Shown here: positions 9,606 to 18,877 of the stretch, one piece after another
How positions within the stretch are numbered: the stretch's first letter is position 1
How the letters are laid out: every line of letters starts with the position of its first letter
NCBI GenBank assembly: GCA_022511125.1
Contig: JAFLSD010000003.1
Coordinates: 216,272 to 280,271, forward strand
Direction: 5' to 3'
Source of the DNA: Paramuribaculum sp.
GTDB taxonomy: Bacteria; Bacteroidota; Bacteroidia; Bacteroidales; Muribaculaceae
Length of the DNA: 64,000 nucleotides
Position numbers and translations under genes: made by a program
Notes under the pieces: model-generated
Databases searched by the model: none
Told to the model about the DNA's origin: nothing
What the model saw: the letters and a program-made list of their open reading frames with translations, nothing else

Positions 9606-9613
9606 CAAATATA
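9606..9613 (-). promoter_or_regulatory. Putative -7 box for the Dnd operon
   Basis: TATATTTG on the minus strand matches TAnnTTTG. Transcription would begin near 9600, leaving a leader of under 20 bases before the regulator ATG at 9583. It decides against the upstream start at 9658. Confidence 0.6.
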
Positions 9614-9658
9614 GTGACTAATATTCAACTTAAATCGTATTTTTCTATTTAATTTCAT

Positions 9659-9885
9659 CTTCGGAGGGAGGGATTGTGGTTGGGGATGGTGAGAAGTGGT
9701 GGAGGGAGCCGTAAGAGGATTTTATGAGAAAGGGGGGAAGATTGTCGTGAGGTTTTATAAGGGTGATTGGAGTAATGAGTCTCTGTATGTTGGAGACTCC
9801 TTAAGCGCTATAGATTAAGAAATCAATCTTGACTGAGGTCGCAATTCAATCTTGACTGAGGTCGCAATTAGGGTGTCTCGGGGGT
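9659..9885. other. Intergenic region with no gene, right edge of the island
   Basis: The stretch is purine-rich on the plus strand near 9661-9720. It contains the tandem repeat at 9823-9869. I see no ORF or RNA gene. Confidence 0.6.
9823..9869. repeat. Two tandem copies of a 23-base repeat
   Basis: The unit containing CAATCTTGACTGAGGTCGCA occurs twice with a period of 23 bases and no mismatch. It lies just downstream of the mnmE stop, at the right boundary of the AT-rich island. Possible readings are an island junction, a regulator binding site or a simple duplication. Confidence 0.75.
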
Positions 9886-11259
9886 TTACTTTCCGATGCA
9901 GAAGCGGGAGAAGATGGTGGCGAGGATTTCGGTGTCGGTGACTGTTCCTGTTATTTCGCCAAGGCAATCGATGACTTCGCGAAGCGACTGGGCGACAAAA
10001 ACCCCGTATTCTTCCGTGTCTAGGTCGCTAATCACTCGGCTGATGGCTGTCCGAGCCCGGTCGAGAGCCTGATAATGGCGCAAGTTCGTTACGGTAATGT
10101 CGTCGGCGTCGTCGGAGATGCCTGACAGTCGGATAATCTCATCTTTCAGGGGGTCGATTCCTTCGCCTGTGGCAGCGGCAATGTCAATAGTTCGAAGCAT
10201 TCCTTCTCCGTATGGCAGTCGGATAGTACGGCGTGTAAGGTCGCGTTTGTTGGCGACGGCGATGAGTGTTTTTGAATTGAAGTCGATTCCGTCGAAAATT
10301 TGGTTGAAAGTGTGGGTTATTTCTTGGTCTGTCATTGTGGAGTCGATCACCCACAAAATGATACGTGCCCGGTGGAGTGCCTGACGGGAACGTTCGATTC
10401 CCATCGCTTCGACGGGGTCGTCGGTAATGCGTATCCCTGCCGTATCAATGAAACGGAACATGATGTCGCCAATGGTGGCGGTTTCCTCGATGGTGTCGCG
10501 TGTAGTGCCTCGGTGTTCTGAAACGATAGCGCGGTCATTGTCCACGAGGCGATTAAGGAGTGTAGATTTACCGGCGTTGGTGTCGCCCACGATCGCCACA
10601 GGAATTCCTTCTGCAATTGCCTGACCACGGTCGAAGCTTTTGCAGAGCCGGTCTATTTCGTCGTGAATTTGCCGTGCTATATCCCTCAGTCGTTGGCGTG
10701 AAGCGAACTCCACTTCCTGGTCGGAGAAATCGAGTTCGAGCTCCAAAAGCGAGGCCAATTCAACGAGCGAATGGCGCAGTCCGGCCAGTCGGCGCGAAAA
10801 GGAGCCTTTCATCTGAGAAGTAGCGATGCGGTGAGCGGCCCGCGATCGTGCGGCAATAAGGTCGGCTACGGCATCCACCTGAGCGAGATCGAGTCGCCCC
10901 GCAGTGAAAGCTCTCCGGGTAAATTCGCCCGGTTCGGCAAGACGTGCTCCCTGGCGAATCAATTGCTTGACAAGTTCCTCCTGTATCCATCGAGACCCAT
11001 GGACTGAAAGTTCGACGGTATCTTGACCTGTATACGAGTGCGGAGCTCTGAAAACCGTCGCCACGCCCCGGTCGATAAGTTCGCCCGTCAGAGGATCGCA
11101 AATATCGCCAAGGTGCGCCGTGTGAGTCTTGACATCGAATAATGACTTACCTTTCCATAACGGAGCTACTGCAGATAGAGCAGAAGGTCCCGAAATTCTA
11201 ATCACGGCAATGCCACCTGTGCCGGGGGCAGTCGATACAGCGCAAATAGTATCGCTCAT
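9886..11259 (-). CDS. mnmE: tRNA uridine-5-carboxymethylaminomethyl(34) synthesis GTPase MnmE
   Basis: The 457-residue MnmE acts with MnmG to modify U34 of tRNAs in the cytoplasm. The N-terminal tetrahydrofolate-binding domain begins MSDTICAVSTAPGTGGIAVI. The inserted G domain has G1 GDTNAGKS (225-232), DTAG and NKRD. The C-terminus is the family hallmark FCIGK with its catalytic Cys. The ORF opens at 11274. I chose the ATG at 11259, where the conserved sequence begins and which overlaps the upstream nuclease stop as ATGA. It is the last gene of the rluB-asnS-nuclease-mnmE run. Confidence 0.97.
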   Translation of the reverse strand: MSDTICAVSTAPGTGGIAVIRISGPSALSAVAPLWKGKSLFDVKTHTAHLGDICDPLTGELIDRGVATVFRAPHSYTGQDTVELSVHGSRWIQEELVKQLIRQGARLAEPGEFTRRAFTAGRLDLAQVDAVADLIAARSRAAHRIATSQMKGSFSRRLAGLRHSLVELASLLELELDFSDQEVEFASRQRLRDIARQIHDEIDRLCKSFDRGQAIAEGIPVAIVGDTNAGKSTLLNRLVDNDRAIVSEHRGTTRDTIEETATIGDIMFRFIDTAGIRITDDPVEAMGIERSRQALHRARIILWVIDSTMTDQEITHTFNQIFDGIDFNSKTLIAVANKRDLTRRTIRLPYGEGMLRTIDIAAATGEGIDPLKDEIIRLSGISDDADDITVTNLRHYQALDRARTAISRVISDLDTEEYGVFVAQSLREVIDCLGEITGTVTDTEILATIFSRFCIGK

Positions 11260-12137
11260 TTCAGCGTGCTCCAAAACGGGAAATCACATTGATTTTCAAC
11301 AATATCTTCTATCGAATCGGGAAGTACGGAGAAGAAATCGTGACCCGTGACTCTCTCGACCTCGCGTATTGATACGGCAGCTTTCTGCATACCCCCGGGG
11401 ACAGAACCGTTAGTCATAATGAATCCTATGCCACGTATGGGTTGGGCGTCGGGCGAGAGAATGACTTTGAAAAATCTGTCGGGAACGGCCACTCCGGTCT
11501 CTCCGATATGACCTCGCAACGAATCGGTAAGAACAGGGCCGCAGATGATGATTACCGATCCATCTGCTTGAGCCCATTGGCGGCATTTCTCTTCCAGGCG
11601 CAGCCATGCGCCGGAATTGAGCGAGTTTGCTTGGGGACAGATATTCGTCATGAAAAATGTTTCTTTCATGGCTTCTTCATCCCATTTCATATCGCCGGCC
11701 GGCGCCATGTGTCCCCGCGAATATCCCGAATTGGTATAATCAGCAGGGAGAGGGCATCCTTCCACGCTTGCATCCTGAAGGAATTTGTTATAGCGCGGCA
11801 CATCGCCTTGAGTTTCATCGGCAGTCAGTTCCCAAGCCACCCAGTTGGGGACGTGCTCCGCGGGATTGAACGACAGATTCATCCCTTTGTAGAACACGGG
11901 CAGATCCTGTTGGGCCGGGTTGGTGATCACTTCTGTCAAGCTTTGAGTAGACGGCCTTTCTGCCTTCTCCTTATCGAGTCGTTGCTCCAGTTTGATCTCC
12001 GCTTTTTCGGCATCAGCGATATCGCGGCTACGAGTCGCAACAGCAAGCCACACCGTGGCCGCTCCGACGATCAGCAGTACAAATAGCTGGCTCAGAGAGC
12101 GGGCGTTTTTCTTCTTGGGTTTCTTTTTTTCAGCCAT
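11256..12137 (-). CDS. Membrane-anchored DNA/RNA non-specific endonuclease (NUC1/EndoG family)
   Basis: The 293-residue protein has a Lys-rich start, a membrane helix at about 15-35 and then a nuclease domain from about 80. The active-site block SRGHMAPAGDMKW (140-152) contains the general-base His143. The conserved FFMTNICPQ with the metal-ligand Asn region follows at about 161-169. The helix suggests an exported, inner-membrane-tethered enzyme acting in the periplasm, for nucleic acid scavenging or defence against incoming DNA. Its stop overlaps the mnmE start by 4 bases, so it is co-expressed with tRNA-modification and aminoacylation genes for no obvious reason. Confidence 0.9.
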   Translation of the reverse strand: MAEKKKPKKKNARSLSQLFVLLIVGAATVWLAVATRSRDIADAEKAEIKLEQRLDKEKAERPSTQSLTEVITNPAQQDLPVFYKGMNLSFNPAEHVPNWVAWELTADETQGDVPRYNKFLQDASVEGCPLPADYTNSGYSRGHMAPAGDMKWDEEAMKETFFMTNICPQANSLNSGAWLRLEEKCRQWAQADGSVIIICGPVLTDSLRGHIGETGVAVPDRFFKVILSPDAQPIRGIGFIMTNGSVPGGMQKAAVSIREVERVTGHDFFSVLPDSIEDIVENQCDFPFWSTLK

Positions 12138-12160
12138 ATCGATAAGCGTATTTGAGTCGC

Positions 12161-13549
12161 TTAGAATTCGGCATTTTTTGGAGTACGCGGGAAAGGAATG
12201 ACATCGCGGATATTAGTCATTCCAGTGACGAAGAGTATCAGTCGTTCGAAACCGAGGCCGAATCCAGCGTGAGGCACAGTGCCGAATCGTCTGGTGTCGA
12301 GATACCACCACATATCTTTCATGGGGATATTCATCTCGTTGATTCTTGCGAGAAGCTTGTCGTAGGATTCTTCTCTTTCGGAACCGCCGATGATTTCTCC
12401 GATTTTCGGGAAAAGCACATCCATTGCACGTACAGTCTTCCCGTCGTCATTAAGCTTCATATAGAAAGCCTTGATTCCCTTGGGATAGTCGGTGAGAATC
12501 ACAGGACGTTTGAAGTGTTCCTCCACTAAATAACGTTCGTGTTCACTCTGTAGATCAGCTCCCCAATAAACCGGGAATTCGAATTTCTTACCCGATTGTT
12601 CGAGAATCTTAATGCCTTCCGTGTAAGTGAGCCTTATGAAATCGGCTTTCACCACTCCTTTGAGACGTTCGATGAGATCTTTATCATACATCTGCTGCAG
12701 GAACTCGAGATCGTCGGCACAATGTTCGAGCGCATAGTTGATGCAATATTTGATGAAATCTTCCGCAAGATCCATGTCATCGGTGATATCATAGAACGAC
12801 ATTTCAGGCTCTATCATCCAGAATTCCGACAAATGTCGGGGCGTATTGGAATTTTCGGCTCGGAATGTAGGTCCGAAAGTATAGATAGCTCCCAGTGCGG
12901 TCGCGCCTAATTCTCCCTCAAGTTGCCCGCTGACTGTGAGAGCCGTGGGTTTTCCAAAAAAGTCGGCGGTGAAATCCACCTTTCCGTCTTCTGTTCGCGG
13001 CAGGTTTTCGAGATCGAGTGTCGTCACCTGGAACATTGCTCCAGCTCCTTCACAGTCGCTTGCTGTGATCAGGGGTGTATTGAGGTAGAAAAATCCTCTT
13101 TCGTTGAAAAATTTATGGATTGCGAAAGCAAGAGCGCTTCTCACACGAAGAACAGCTCCGAAGGTATTGGTACGGGGACGGAGGTGGGCTTTTTCGCGGA
13201 GGAACTCAAGAGTATGACCCTTTTTCTGCAACGGGTATGTCTCGGGGTCGGCAGTGCCGAACACCTCAAATTTTTCAGCCTGTATTTCGCACGTCTGCCC
13301 TTTTCCCTGCGACTCAACCAAGCGCCCTGTAACATGGAGGCTCGATCCCGTAGTCACCGCTTTCAGTGCTTCATCGTCGAATTTGTCCATATCGAACACT
13401 ATCTGGATGTTTTTTATGGTCGATCCGTCGTTGAGAGCCACGAATTGGACGTGTTTGTTGCCTCTGCGCGTTCTGACCCAACCCATCACGTTCACCACTT
13501 CGCCTAACGGAGCACTATCAAAGAGGTCTTTAATTTTGATGCGTTTCAT
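12161..13549 (-). CDS. asnS: Asparaginyl-tRNA synthetase
   Basis: This 462-residue class IIb synthetase charges tRNA-Asn. The N-terminal OB-fold anticodon-binding domain contains [20 protein letters not shown]. The catalytic core carries motif 2 ([22 protein letters not shown]) and motif 3 ([27 protein letters not shown]). Length and motif order are normal. It sits 29 bases downstream of rluB and 23 bases upstream of the nuclease gene, all leftward. Confidence 0.97.
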   Translation of the reverse strand: MKRIKIKDLFDSAPLGEVVNVMGWVRTRRGNKHVQFVALNDGSTIKNIQIVFDMDKFDDEALKAVTTGSSLHVTGRLVESQGKGQTCEIQAEKFEVFGTADPETYPLQKKGHTLEFLREKAHLRPRTNTFGAVLRVRSALAFAIHKFFNERGFFYLNTPLITASDCEGAGAMFQVTTLDLENLPRTEDGKVDFTADFFGKPTALTVSGQLEGELGATALGAIYTFGPTFRAENSNTPRHLSEFWMIEPEMSFYDITDDMDLAEDFIKYCINYALEHCADDLEFLQQMYDKDLIERLKGVVKADFIRLTYTEGIKILEQSGKKFEFPVYWGADLQSEHERYLVEEHFKRPVILTDYPKGIKAFYMKLNDDGKTVRAMDVLFPKIGEIIGGSEREESYDKLLARINEMNIPMKDMWWYLDTRRFGTVPHAGFGLGFERLILFVTGMTNIRDVIPFPRTPKNAEF

Positions 13550-13578
13550 TTCGTCTGTTGTGTTTCAATTCAATCGAT

Positions 13579-15051
13579 TTATTCAAATGATCCCATTTTG
13601 AGGAAGTTCACCTCGTCCTGAGTCAGATAGCGCCAGCGTCCTCGCGGCAAATTTTTCTTAGTCAGACCGGCAAAATAGACACGGTCGAGCTTGGTGACGT
13701 GATAACCCAAGCTTTCGAATATTCTTCTGACTACGCGGTTACGTCCCGAGTGAATTTCGATTCCGGCTTGATTTCGATCGGTTTCGGTTGCATAAGAAAT
13801 GGCATCGGCATGTATGGGTCCGTCCTCAAGTTCGATTCCGTCGGCAATCCTTTGCATGTCTTCCTCGGAAATGTCCTTGTCGGTCCAAACATGATAGATT
13901 TTCTTCTTGACAAACTTGGGGTGGGTCAGTTTGGATGCAAGGTCGCCATCGTTGGTCAGCAGAAGCACTCCGGTGGTGTTTCTGTCGAGGCGTCCTACAG
14001 GATATATTCTTTCGTCACAAGCACCCTTAACGATATCCATAACGGTAATGCGGCCGTTAGGATCGTCACTTGTGGTAACGCAGTCTTTAGGTTTGTTGAG
14101 CAGAATATAACATTTTCTTTCCAATGTCACCACCTTTCCGTCGTATTCCACCGTGTCGTTATGAGATATTTTAGTTCCCAGTTCGGTTACGACGTTGCCG
14201 TTGACCTTAACGAGTCCTTTCTGTATCAGTTCGTCGGCTTCTCTTCTTGAGCAAATACCGGCATTTGCCATGAATTTATTGAGGCGAACCTGTTCGTTTG
14301 GATCGGGTATGGGCATTTCATATTCCACACGTTTGGGTCTCGGCACGAAGCTTTTTCCTCCGTGAGGCATGCCGAAGCGGTTATGTCGAATCTGTTGACC
14401 TCCTCTGTTCTGGTTGAATCCCTGAGGACGTCCTTGATTATATCCTTGCTGGCGGTTCTGGCCATAGCCCTGATTGTTTCTGTTATAGCCACCCTGCTGG
14501 CGGTTGTAGCCACCTTGGGGACGATTCTGGCCGTAACCCTGATTGTTTCTGTTATAGCCACCCTGCTGGCGGTTATATGCCCCTTGCTGGCGGTTCTGGC
14601 CGTAACCCTGATTGTTTCTGTTATAGCCACCCTGCTGGCGGTTGTAGCCACCTTGGGGACGATTCTGGCCGTAACCCTGCTGATAACGGGGTCTGTAGCC
14701 GTTATTGGCGTGGGTCTGCCCTTCCGCGGTATTTCCTTCTGTGTCGGAAGCATTCCCTTCAGTAGGTTGCTGATTGTACTGGGGGCGCTGACGATATCCC
14801 TGGAAATCCTGATTGTAGCGGTTGTAACCACCTTGCTGATTGAAGCGGTTGTTGTATCCCTGAGACCGCTGTTGATATCCACCCTGGATTCTCGGTCTGT
14901 GTGGTCGAGGGTTCTCTACGCTCTGATCGTTTGAAAAATTTGAAGCATTATCCGATGAATGTTGTGTAGCAGCATCTTCTTTGCTCTCAGATGAAATCCT
15001 TTGTTCCCCGATACGTGGACGTTTTGGTTTTCTTTCGTTTAGGTCTTCCAT
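13579..15051 (-). CDS. rluB: RluB-type pseudouridine synthase with a long repetitive N-terminal tail
   Basis: The C-terminal 235 residues form a normal RsuA/RluB enzyme. An S4 RNA-binding domain spans about 255-300 (RLNKFMANAGICSRREADEL). The catalytic block GRLDRNTTG (353-361) contains Asp356. The enzyme isomerises a uridine in the peptidyl-transferase region of 23S rRNA. The first 240 residues are low-complexity Gln/Asn/Gly/Arg/Tyr sequence with three tandem 23-residue repeats (126-194). They are probably disordered and RNA-binding. Such RGG/QN tails occur on some Bacteroidetes RNA enzymes. A -7 box lies about 64 bases upstream. Confidence 0.93.
   Translation of the reverse strand: MEDLNERKPKRPRIGEQRISSESKEDAATQHSSDNASNFSNDQSVENPRPHRPRIQGGYQQRSQGYNNRFNQQGGYNRYNQDFQGYRQRPQYNQQPTEGNASDTEGNTAEGQTHANNGYRPRYQQGYGQNRPQGGYNRQQGGYNRNNQGYGQNRQQGAYNRQQGGYNRNNQGYGQNRPQGGYNRQQGGYNRNNQGYGQNRQQGYNQGRPQGFNQNRGGQQIRHNRFGMPHGGKSFVPRPKRVEYEMPIPDPNEQVRLNKFMANAGICSRREADELIQKGLVKVNGNVVTELGTKISHNDTVEYDGKVVTLERKCYILLNKPKDCVTTSDDPNGRITVMDIVKGACDERIYPVGRLDRNTTGVLLLTNDGDLASKLTHPKFVKKKIYHVWTDKDISEEDMQRIADGIELEDGPIHADAISYATETDRNQAGIEIHSGRNRVVRRIFESLGYHVTKLDRVYFAGLTKKNLPRGRWRYLTQDEVNFLKMGSFE
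14470..14676 (-). repeat. Three tandem 69-base repeats inside rluB
   Basis: Residues 126-194 of RluB are three consecutive 23-residue units beginning GYGQNR and ending NNQ, with a partial fourth after them. At DNA level the copies are nearly identical. The length probably varies between strains by recombination in multiples of 69 bases, which keeps the frame. Confidence 0.85.
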
Positions 15052-15114
15052 AAATTTTTTTCTTTAATAATGTCATTAATTCTGCCTCGCGGCGGTCATT
15101 TTTGAAAAGCATTG

Positions 15115-15122
15115 CAAAAATA
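15115..15122 (-). promoter_or_regulatory. Putative -7 box for the rluB-asnS-nuclease-mnmE operon
   Basis: TATTTTTG on the minus strand matches TAnnTTTG. It gives a leader of about 55 bases before the rluB ATG at 15051. Confidence 0.55.
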
Positions 15123-15258
15123 GCTTTTTTCCAATAAATCAGAAAAAAAAGCCGACGATATTTTATGTATAGTCACTTTTCCATGTAATTATCTATCATA
15201 GCCGTGAGATATGATTTTCTCGATTGAGGAAACTTTTCGGATTGACCCGAATATTTTG

Positions 15259-15266
15259 TAACTTTG
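15259..15266 (+). promoter_or_regulatory. Putative -7 box for the DUF2461-mutS operon
   Basis: TAACTTTG matches TAnnTTTG. It lies 4 bases before an ATG at 15271 and 13 before the in-frame ATG at 15280. This favours the second ATG unless the message is leaderless. Confidence 0.6.
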
Positions 15267-15279
15267 CGGTATGGGTTAC

Positions 15280-15936
15280 ATGAATGAACTTTACGGTTTT
15301 CTGGAAGAAGTTTCGGTTAATAACAACCGGGGATGGTTCGCATCTCAGAAGCAGACCTACGAGCGACTGCGAAAGGAGTGGCTTGACGATATCGACCGTA
15401 TGATCGCCGCGATGAGCGTCTGGGAGCCGTCGTTACGTGGACAGACGGCAAAATCGAGCGCGTACCGCTTTTACCGTGACACCCGCTTTTCTCCAGACAA
15501 GTCACCGTTTAAAACATATTTTTCTGCAGCCATGGGCCCGAAGGGTAAGAAGTCGGGGTACGGCTGCTATTACATCGAGACGGGCATACGTAACGATAAC
15601 GGTCTTTATGGCGGGATATGGTGTCCGGATGTGGCGGTTCTGAAAAAATTGCGTCATGCGATAGTGGACAACATCGAAGAATTCGAAGGTATTTTAGACG
15701 AGCCATCGATGAAGAAGCTCTATCCGGGATGGATAGGCCAACAGTTAAAAACCGTCCCTAAAGGTTGGGCAAAGGATCATCCCAACGCCGAATATCTCCG
15801 ACTTAAGGATTACGGTAAGGCTCACTTCGTCGCGAAGGAGTTCTTCCTCGACAAGAATTGGCCTGAGGAAGCATCAGAACTATTCAGGGTTCTAAAGCCG
15901 TTTATCGATTTTCTGAATTATTCAATCGACGAGTGA
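15280..15936 (+). CDS. DUF2461 domain-containing protein
   Basis: The 218-residue protein belongs to the TIGR02453/DUF2461 family of unknown function. Family landmarks are the N-terminal [14 protein letters not shown], then [19 protein letters not shown], then YYIETG and the later [22 protein letters not shown]. It has no signal peptide or membrane helix, so it is cytoplasmic. The start is taken at 15280 because the -7 box leaves no room for a leader before 15271; the longer form adds three residues. It ends 1 base before mutS, so the two are probably co-transcribed. Confidence 0.85.
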   Translation: MNELYGFLEEVSVNNNRGWFASQKQTYERLRKEWLDDIDRMIAAMSVWEPSLRGQTAKSSAYRFYRDTRFSPDKSPFKTYFSAAMGPKGKKSGYGCYYIETGIRNDNGLYGGIWCPDVAVLKKLRHAIVDNIEEFEGILDEPSMKKLYPGWIGQQLKTVPKGWAKDHPNAEYLRLKDYGKAHFVAKEFFLDKNWPEEASELFRVLKPFIDFLNYSIDE

Positions 15937-15937
15937 C

Positions 15938-18565
15938 ATGGCGAAGAAAGTGGTAGAAACACCGTTGATGAAGCAGTATTTCGAGATGAAGCGAAAACAT
16001 CCCGACGCAGTGTTGCTTTTCAGGGTTGGCGATTTCTACGAGACATTTTCCGAAGACGCAATCACGACTTCTGAAATTTTAGGGATCACACTGACAAAAA
16101 GAGCCAACGGTTATGCCGCTTCTGTCGAACTGGCCGGGTTCCCTCATCACGCACTGGACACTTATCTACCGAAATTGGTGAGAGCCGGGAAGCGCGTGGC
16201 CATTTGCGAGCAACTGGAGGATCCGAAACTGACCAAGAAGTTGGTGAAGCGCGGAATCACCGAGCTTGTCACTCCGGGGGTTTCGATCAATGATAATATT
16301 CTCGACCACAAGGAGAATAATTTTCTTGCGGCAGTCCATTTCGGCAACGGGCCGATGGGAGTGGCTTTCTTAGATATCTCCACGGGAGAGTTTCTGACCG
16401 CTGAGGGTGATAGTGACTATATCGACAAGCTCCTGACTAATTTCGCTCCAAAAGAGTTATTAGTCGAGAGGGACAAGCGCAGGCGGTTGGATGAAGTTCT
16501 CTCCAACAAGTATCTGACATTCGATCTTGACGATTGGATTTTCACAAAGGAGGCGGCTACCGAGAGACTTCTGAAACAATTCGAGACAGGTTCGCTCAAG
16601 GGGTTCGGCATCCATTCGATGCCGGCAGCGATAATTGCTTCGGGGGCGATCCTCCACTATCTGGATATCACGCAACATACGCGGGTAGGTCATATTTCCT
16701 CAATTTCCAGAATCGAAGAGGATAAGTACGTTCGTCTGGATAAATTCACTATCCGTAACCTAGAGCTATTGGAAGGAATGGGCGAGGATGGGAAATCGTT
16801 AGTAAGCGTGATAGACAGGACGGTCAGCCCAATGGGTGCGCGTCTGTTGAGACGTTGGCTTCTCTTCCCTCTGAAAGATCCGGTGGCGATCAACAAGCGT
16901 CTGGACGTGGTGGAATATTTTTTCAGACATCCGGACAAGCGTGAAGAAATCAAAGGTTGGTTAGAGCAGATAGGTGATCTGGAAAGGTTGACCGCCAAAG
17001 TTGGAGTGGGGAGAGTGTCTCCCCGGGAATTGGTTCAGTTGCGGATGGCATTGTCGGCGGTCGGTCCGATCAAGGAAATCTGTATGTCGTCGGATCAAGT
17101 TGGAGTGCGAGCGATCGGGGAACAGCTCAATCCATGTACGGCAGTGCGAGACACGATAGCTCGCACAATCATGGATGACGCTCCGGTAGCGTTGAACCGC
17201 GGCCAGGTGATCAAGCCAGGTGTGGACGAGGAACTTGACGAACTGCGTCATGTGGCTTTCAGCGGCAAGGATTATCTGATGGAAATCCAGAGTCGCGAAA
17301 GTGCCGCCACGGGCATTCCGTCGCTGAAGATAGGGTACAACAATGTTTTCGGGTATTATATCGAGGTTACGAACACTCACAAGTCGAAAGTGCCGGGAGA
17401 ATGGATAAGGAAGCAGACTCTGGTAAACGCCGAACGCTATATCACCGAGGAGCTGAAACACTATGAAGAGAAGATTCTGGGAGCTCAGGAGAAAATAGCT
17501 GTCATCGAGGCGAGAATCTATAACGAATTGGTGGCAAACGTGGCGGAATATATCCACGCGATTCAGCTTGACGCCGCACAATTGGCGCGTCTGGACGTTC
17601 TTTCGTCGTTCACGCGGATAGCGATCGAGAACCGCTATAACCGTCCGGTAGTCGACGATTCTTTGGAGTTGAATATCGTGGAGGGCCGTCATCCGGTGAT
17701 AGAAAAACAGTTGCCTCCGGGTGAAAAATATATATCCAATACTGTCGATCTGTCGAATAACGGGACTCAGATCATGATGATAACCGGTCCGAATATGTCG
17801 GGTAAATCGGCATTGCTGCGCCAGACGGCTTTGAATGTTCTGTTGGCGCAGATCGGTTCGTTTGTAGCTGCAGACAGCGCCAAAATCGGGGTAGTCGACA
17901 AAATTTTCACGCGAGTTGGAGCAAGTGACAACATATCTTTGGGCGAATCGACTTTCATGGTAGAAATGACTGAGGCGGCTTCAATCCTGAACAATATGAG
18001 CGAACGTTCTCTGATACTGTTCGACGAATTGGGAAGAGGGACCTCGACCTACGACGGCATTTCGATAGCATGGGCAATCGTGGAACATATCCACGATTAC
18101 GGCGACATCCGTCCGAAAACTCTGTTTGCCACTCATTATCATGAGCTTAACGAAATGGAGAAGAATTTCGGAAGAGTGGTGAATTATAACGTGTCGGTTC
18201 GTGAAATCGACGGCAAGATAGTGTTCCTGAGAAAATTGGCCCGTGGTGGGAGCGAGCATAGTTTCGGTATCCATGTAGCGAAGCTTGCGGGTATGCCGAA
18301 GTCGATAGTCAAGAGAGCGGATCAGGTTTTGGAGCGGCTCGAGGAGGCAAACCGCCGTGAGGGAGGAGAAAAAATCGAAAAGACTCTCGACGAAATCGGT
18401 GCAGGAGGAGGAAGCGGTATGCAACTATCATTCTTCCAGCTTGATGATCCAGTTCTGTCGCAGGTGAGAAACGAGATACTCAATACGGACATCAACAATC
18501 TCACTCCCATGGCCGCGTTGAATAAACTCCATGACATCAAGCAGATCCTTACAGGCAAAGGTTGA
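15938..18565 (+). CDS. mutS: DNA mismatch repair protein MutS
   Basis: The 875-residue MutS binds mispaired bases and starts repair. The mismatch-recognition N-terminus contains [16 protein letters not shown], with the Phe-x-Glu wedge at FYE. The core and clamp domains follow. The ATPase has Walker [14 protein letters not shown], then [14 protein letters not shown], then Walker [16 protein letters not shown]. The C-terminal part ends in the usual helix-turn-helix-like region. Length and order are normal for Bacteroidetes MutS. The gene is intact, so no mutator phenotype is implied. Confidence 0.98.
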   Translation: MAKKVVETPLMKQYFEMKRKHPDAVLLFRVGDFYETFSEDAITTSEILGITLTKRANGYAASVELAGFPHHALDTYLPKLVRAGKRVAICEQLEDPKLTKKLVKRGITELVTPGVSINDNILDHKENNFLAAVHFGNGPMGVAFLDISTGEFLTAEGDSDYIDKLLTNFAPKELLVERDKRRRLDEVLSNKYLTFDLDDWIFTKEAATERLLKQFETGSLKGFGIHSMPAAIIASGAILHYLDITQHTRVGHISSISRIEEDKYVRLDKFTIRNLELLEGMGEDGKSLVSVIDRTVSPMGARLLRRWLLFPLKDPVAINKRLDVVEYFFRHPDKREEIKGWLEQIGDLERLTAKVGVGRVSPRELVQLRMALSAVGPIKEICMSSDQVGVRAIGEQLNPCTAVRDTIARTIMDDAPVALNRGQVIKPGVDEELDELRHVAFSGKDYLMEIQSRESAATGIPSLKIGYNNVFGYYIEVTNTHKSKVPGEWIRKQTLVNAERYITEELKHYEEKILGAQEKIAVIEARIYNELVANVAEYIHAIQLDAAQLARLDVLSSFTRIAIENRYNRPVVDDSLELNIVEGRHPVIEKQLPPGEKYISNTVDLSNNGTQIMMITGPNMSGKSALLRQTALNVLLAQIGSFVAADSAKIGVVDKIFTRVGASDNISLGESTFMVEMTEAASILNNMSERSLILFDELGRGTSTYDGISIAWAIVEHIHDYGDIRPKTLFATHYHELNEMEKNFGRVVNYNVSVREIDGKIVFLRKLARGGSEHSFGIHVAKLAGMPKSIVKRADQVLERLEEANRREGGEKIEKTLDEIGAGGGSGMQLSFFQLDDPVLSQVRNEILNTDINNLTPMAALNKLHDIKQILTGKG

Positions 18566-18740
18566 AAACGGGATGGTGTAATCCATGACTATGTACGAGA
18601 CAGCATTTTTACAGCCAACCGTTAAAAATATTTAAATCCGACTATTGAAAAAACATTGATTTTATTGCAAATCAAGCATTAAGGGTGGGCAACTTTTAGA
18701 GTATAGGCCAAATTCGCAGATTGAGGGTTTAATCGTGTTG

Positions 18741-18800
18741 TAATTTTGCGACGAATCCCTCGGAGACATGTAGAATCCACGTCTCAAAAAGGATTTGCGA
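18741..18800 (+). promoter_or_regulatory. Orphan -7 box followed by a hairpin, no ORF downstream
   Basis: TAATTTTG (18741-18748) matches TAnnTTTG on the plus strand. Shortly after is an imperfect inverted repeat with arms GAGAC (18764-18768) and GTCTC (18782-18786). The only rightward ORF beyond runs antisense to the acetyltransferase gene and looks spurious. The site could drive a small RNA or an antisense transcript, or be a relic promoter. The rest of 18566-18877 shows nothing further. Confidence 0.3.
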
Positions 18801-18877
18801 ACATTGACATCTTTATTTCAACAATTTGGGGAAAACAGGACGTTTTTCCCTGTCGTTTTCATCAGAAAAGTTTCGGT

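Larger units (their letters stand above)
2961..9880. other. AT-rich accessory (defence) island
   Basis: Between the GNAT gene and mnmE the sequence becomes visibly AT-rich, with A/T-ending codons, unlike the GC-balanced genes on both sides. All genes in it point left. They form a Dnd-type cassette plus a small winged-helix gene. No integrase, transposase or tRNA was found at either edge. The left edge carries a nested inverted repeat (2997-3066) and the right edge a tandem 23-base repeat (9823-9869). Horizontal acquisition is inferred from composition and gene content. Confidence 0.7.

Noticed and set aside
14437-14676. Regular repeats that could suggest a CRISPR array
   Set aside because: The repeats are contiguous 69-base coding units with no spacers and no cas genes nearby. 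No CRISPR array was found anywhere in the window.
14362-14934. Long hydrophobic ORF on the plus strand opposite the RluB tail
   Set aside because: It is the mirror of the Gln/Asn/Gly/Arg repeat codons. It has no promoter, and its repeats follow those of rluB exactly.
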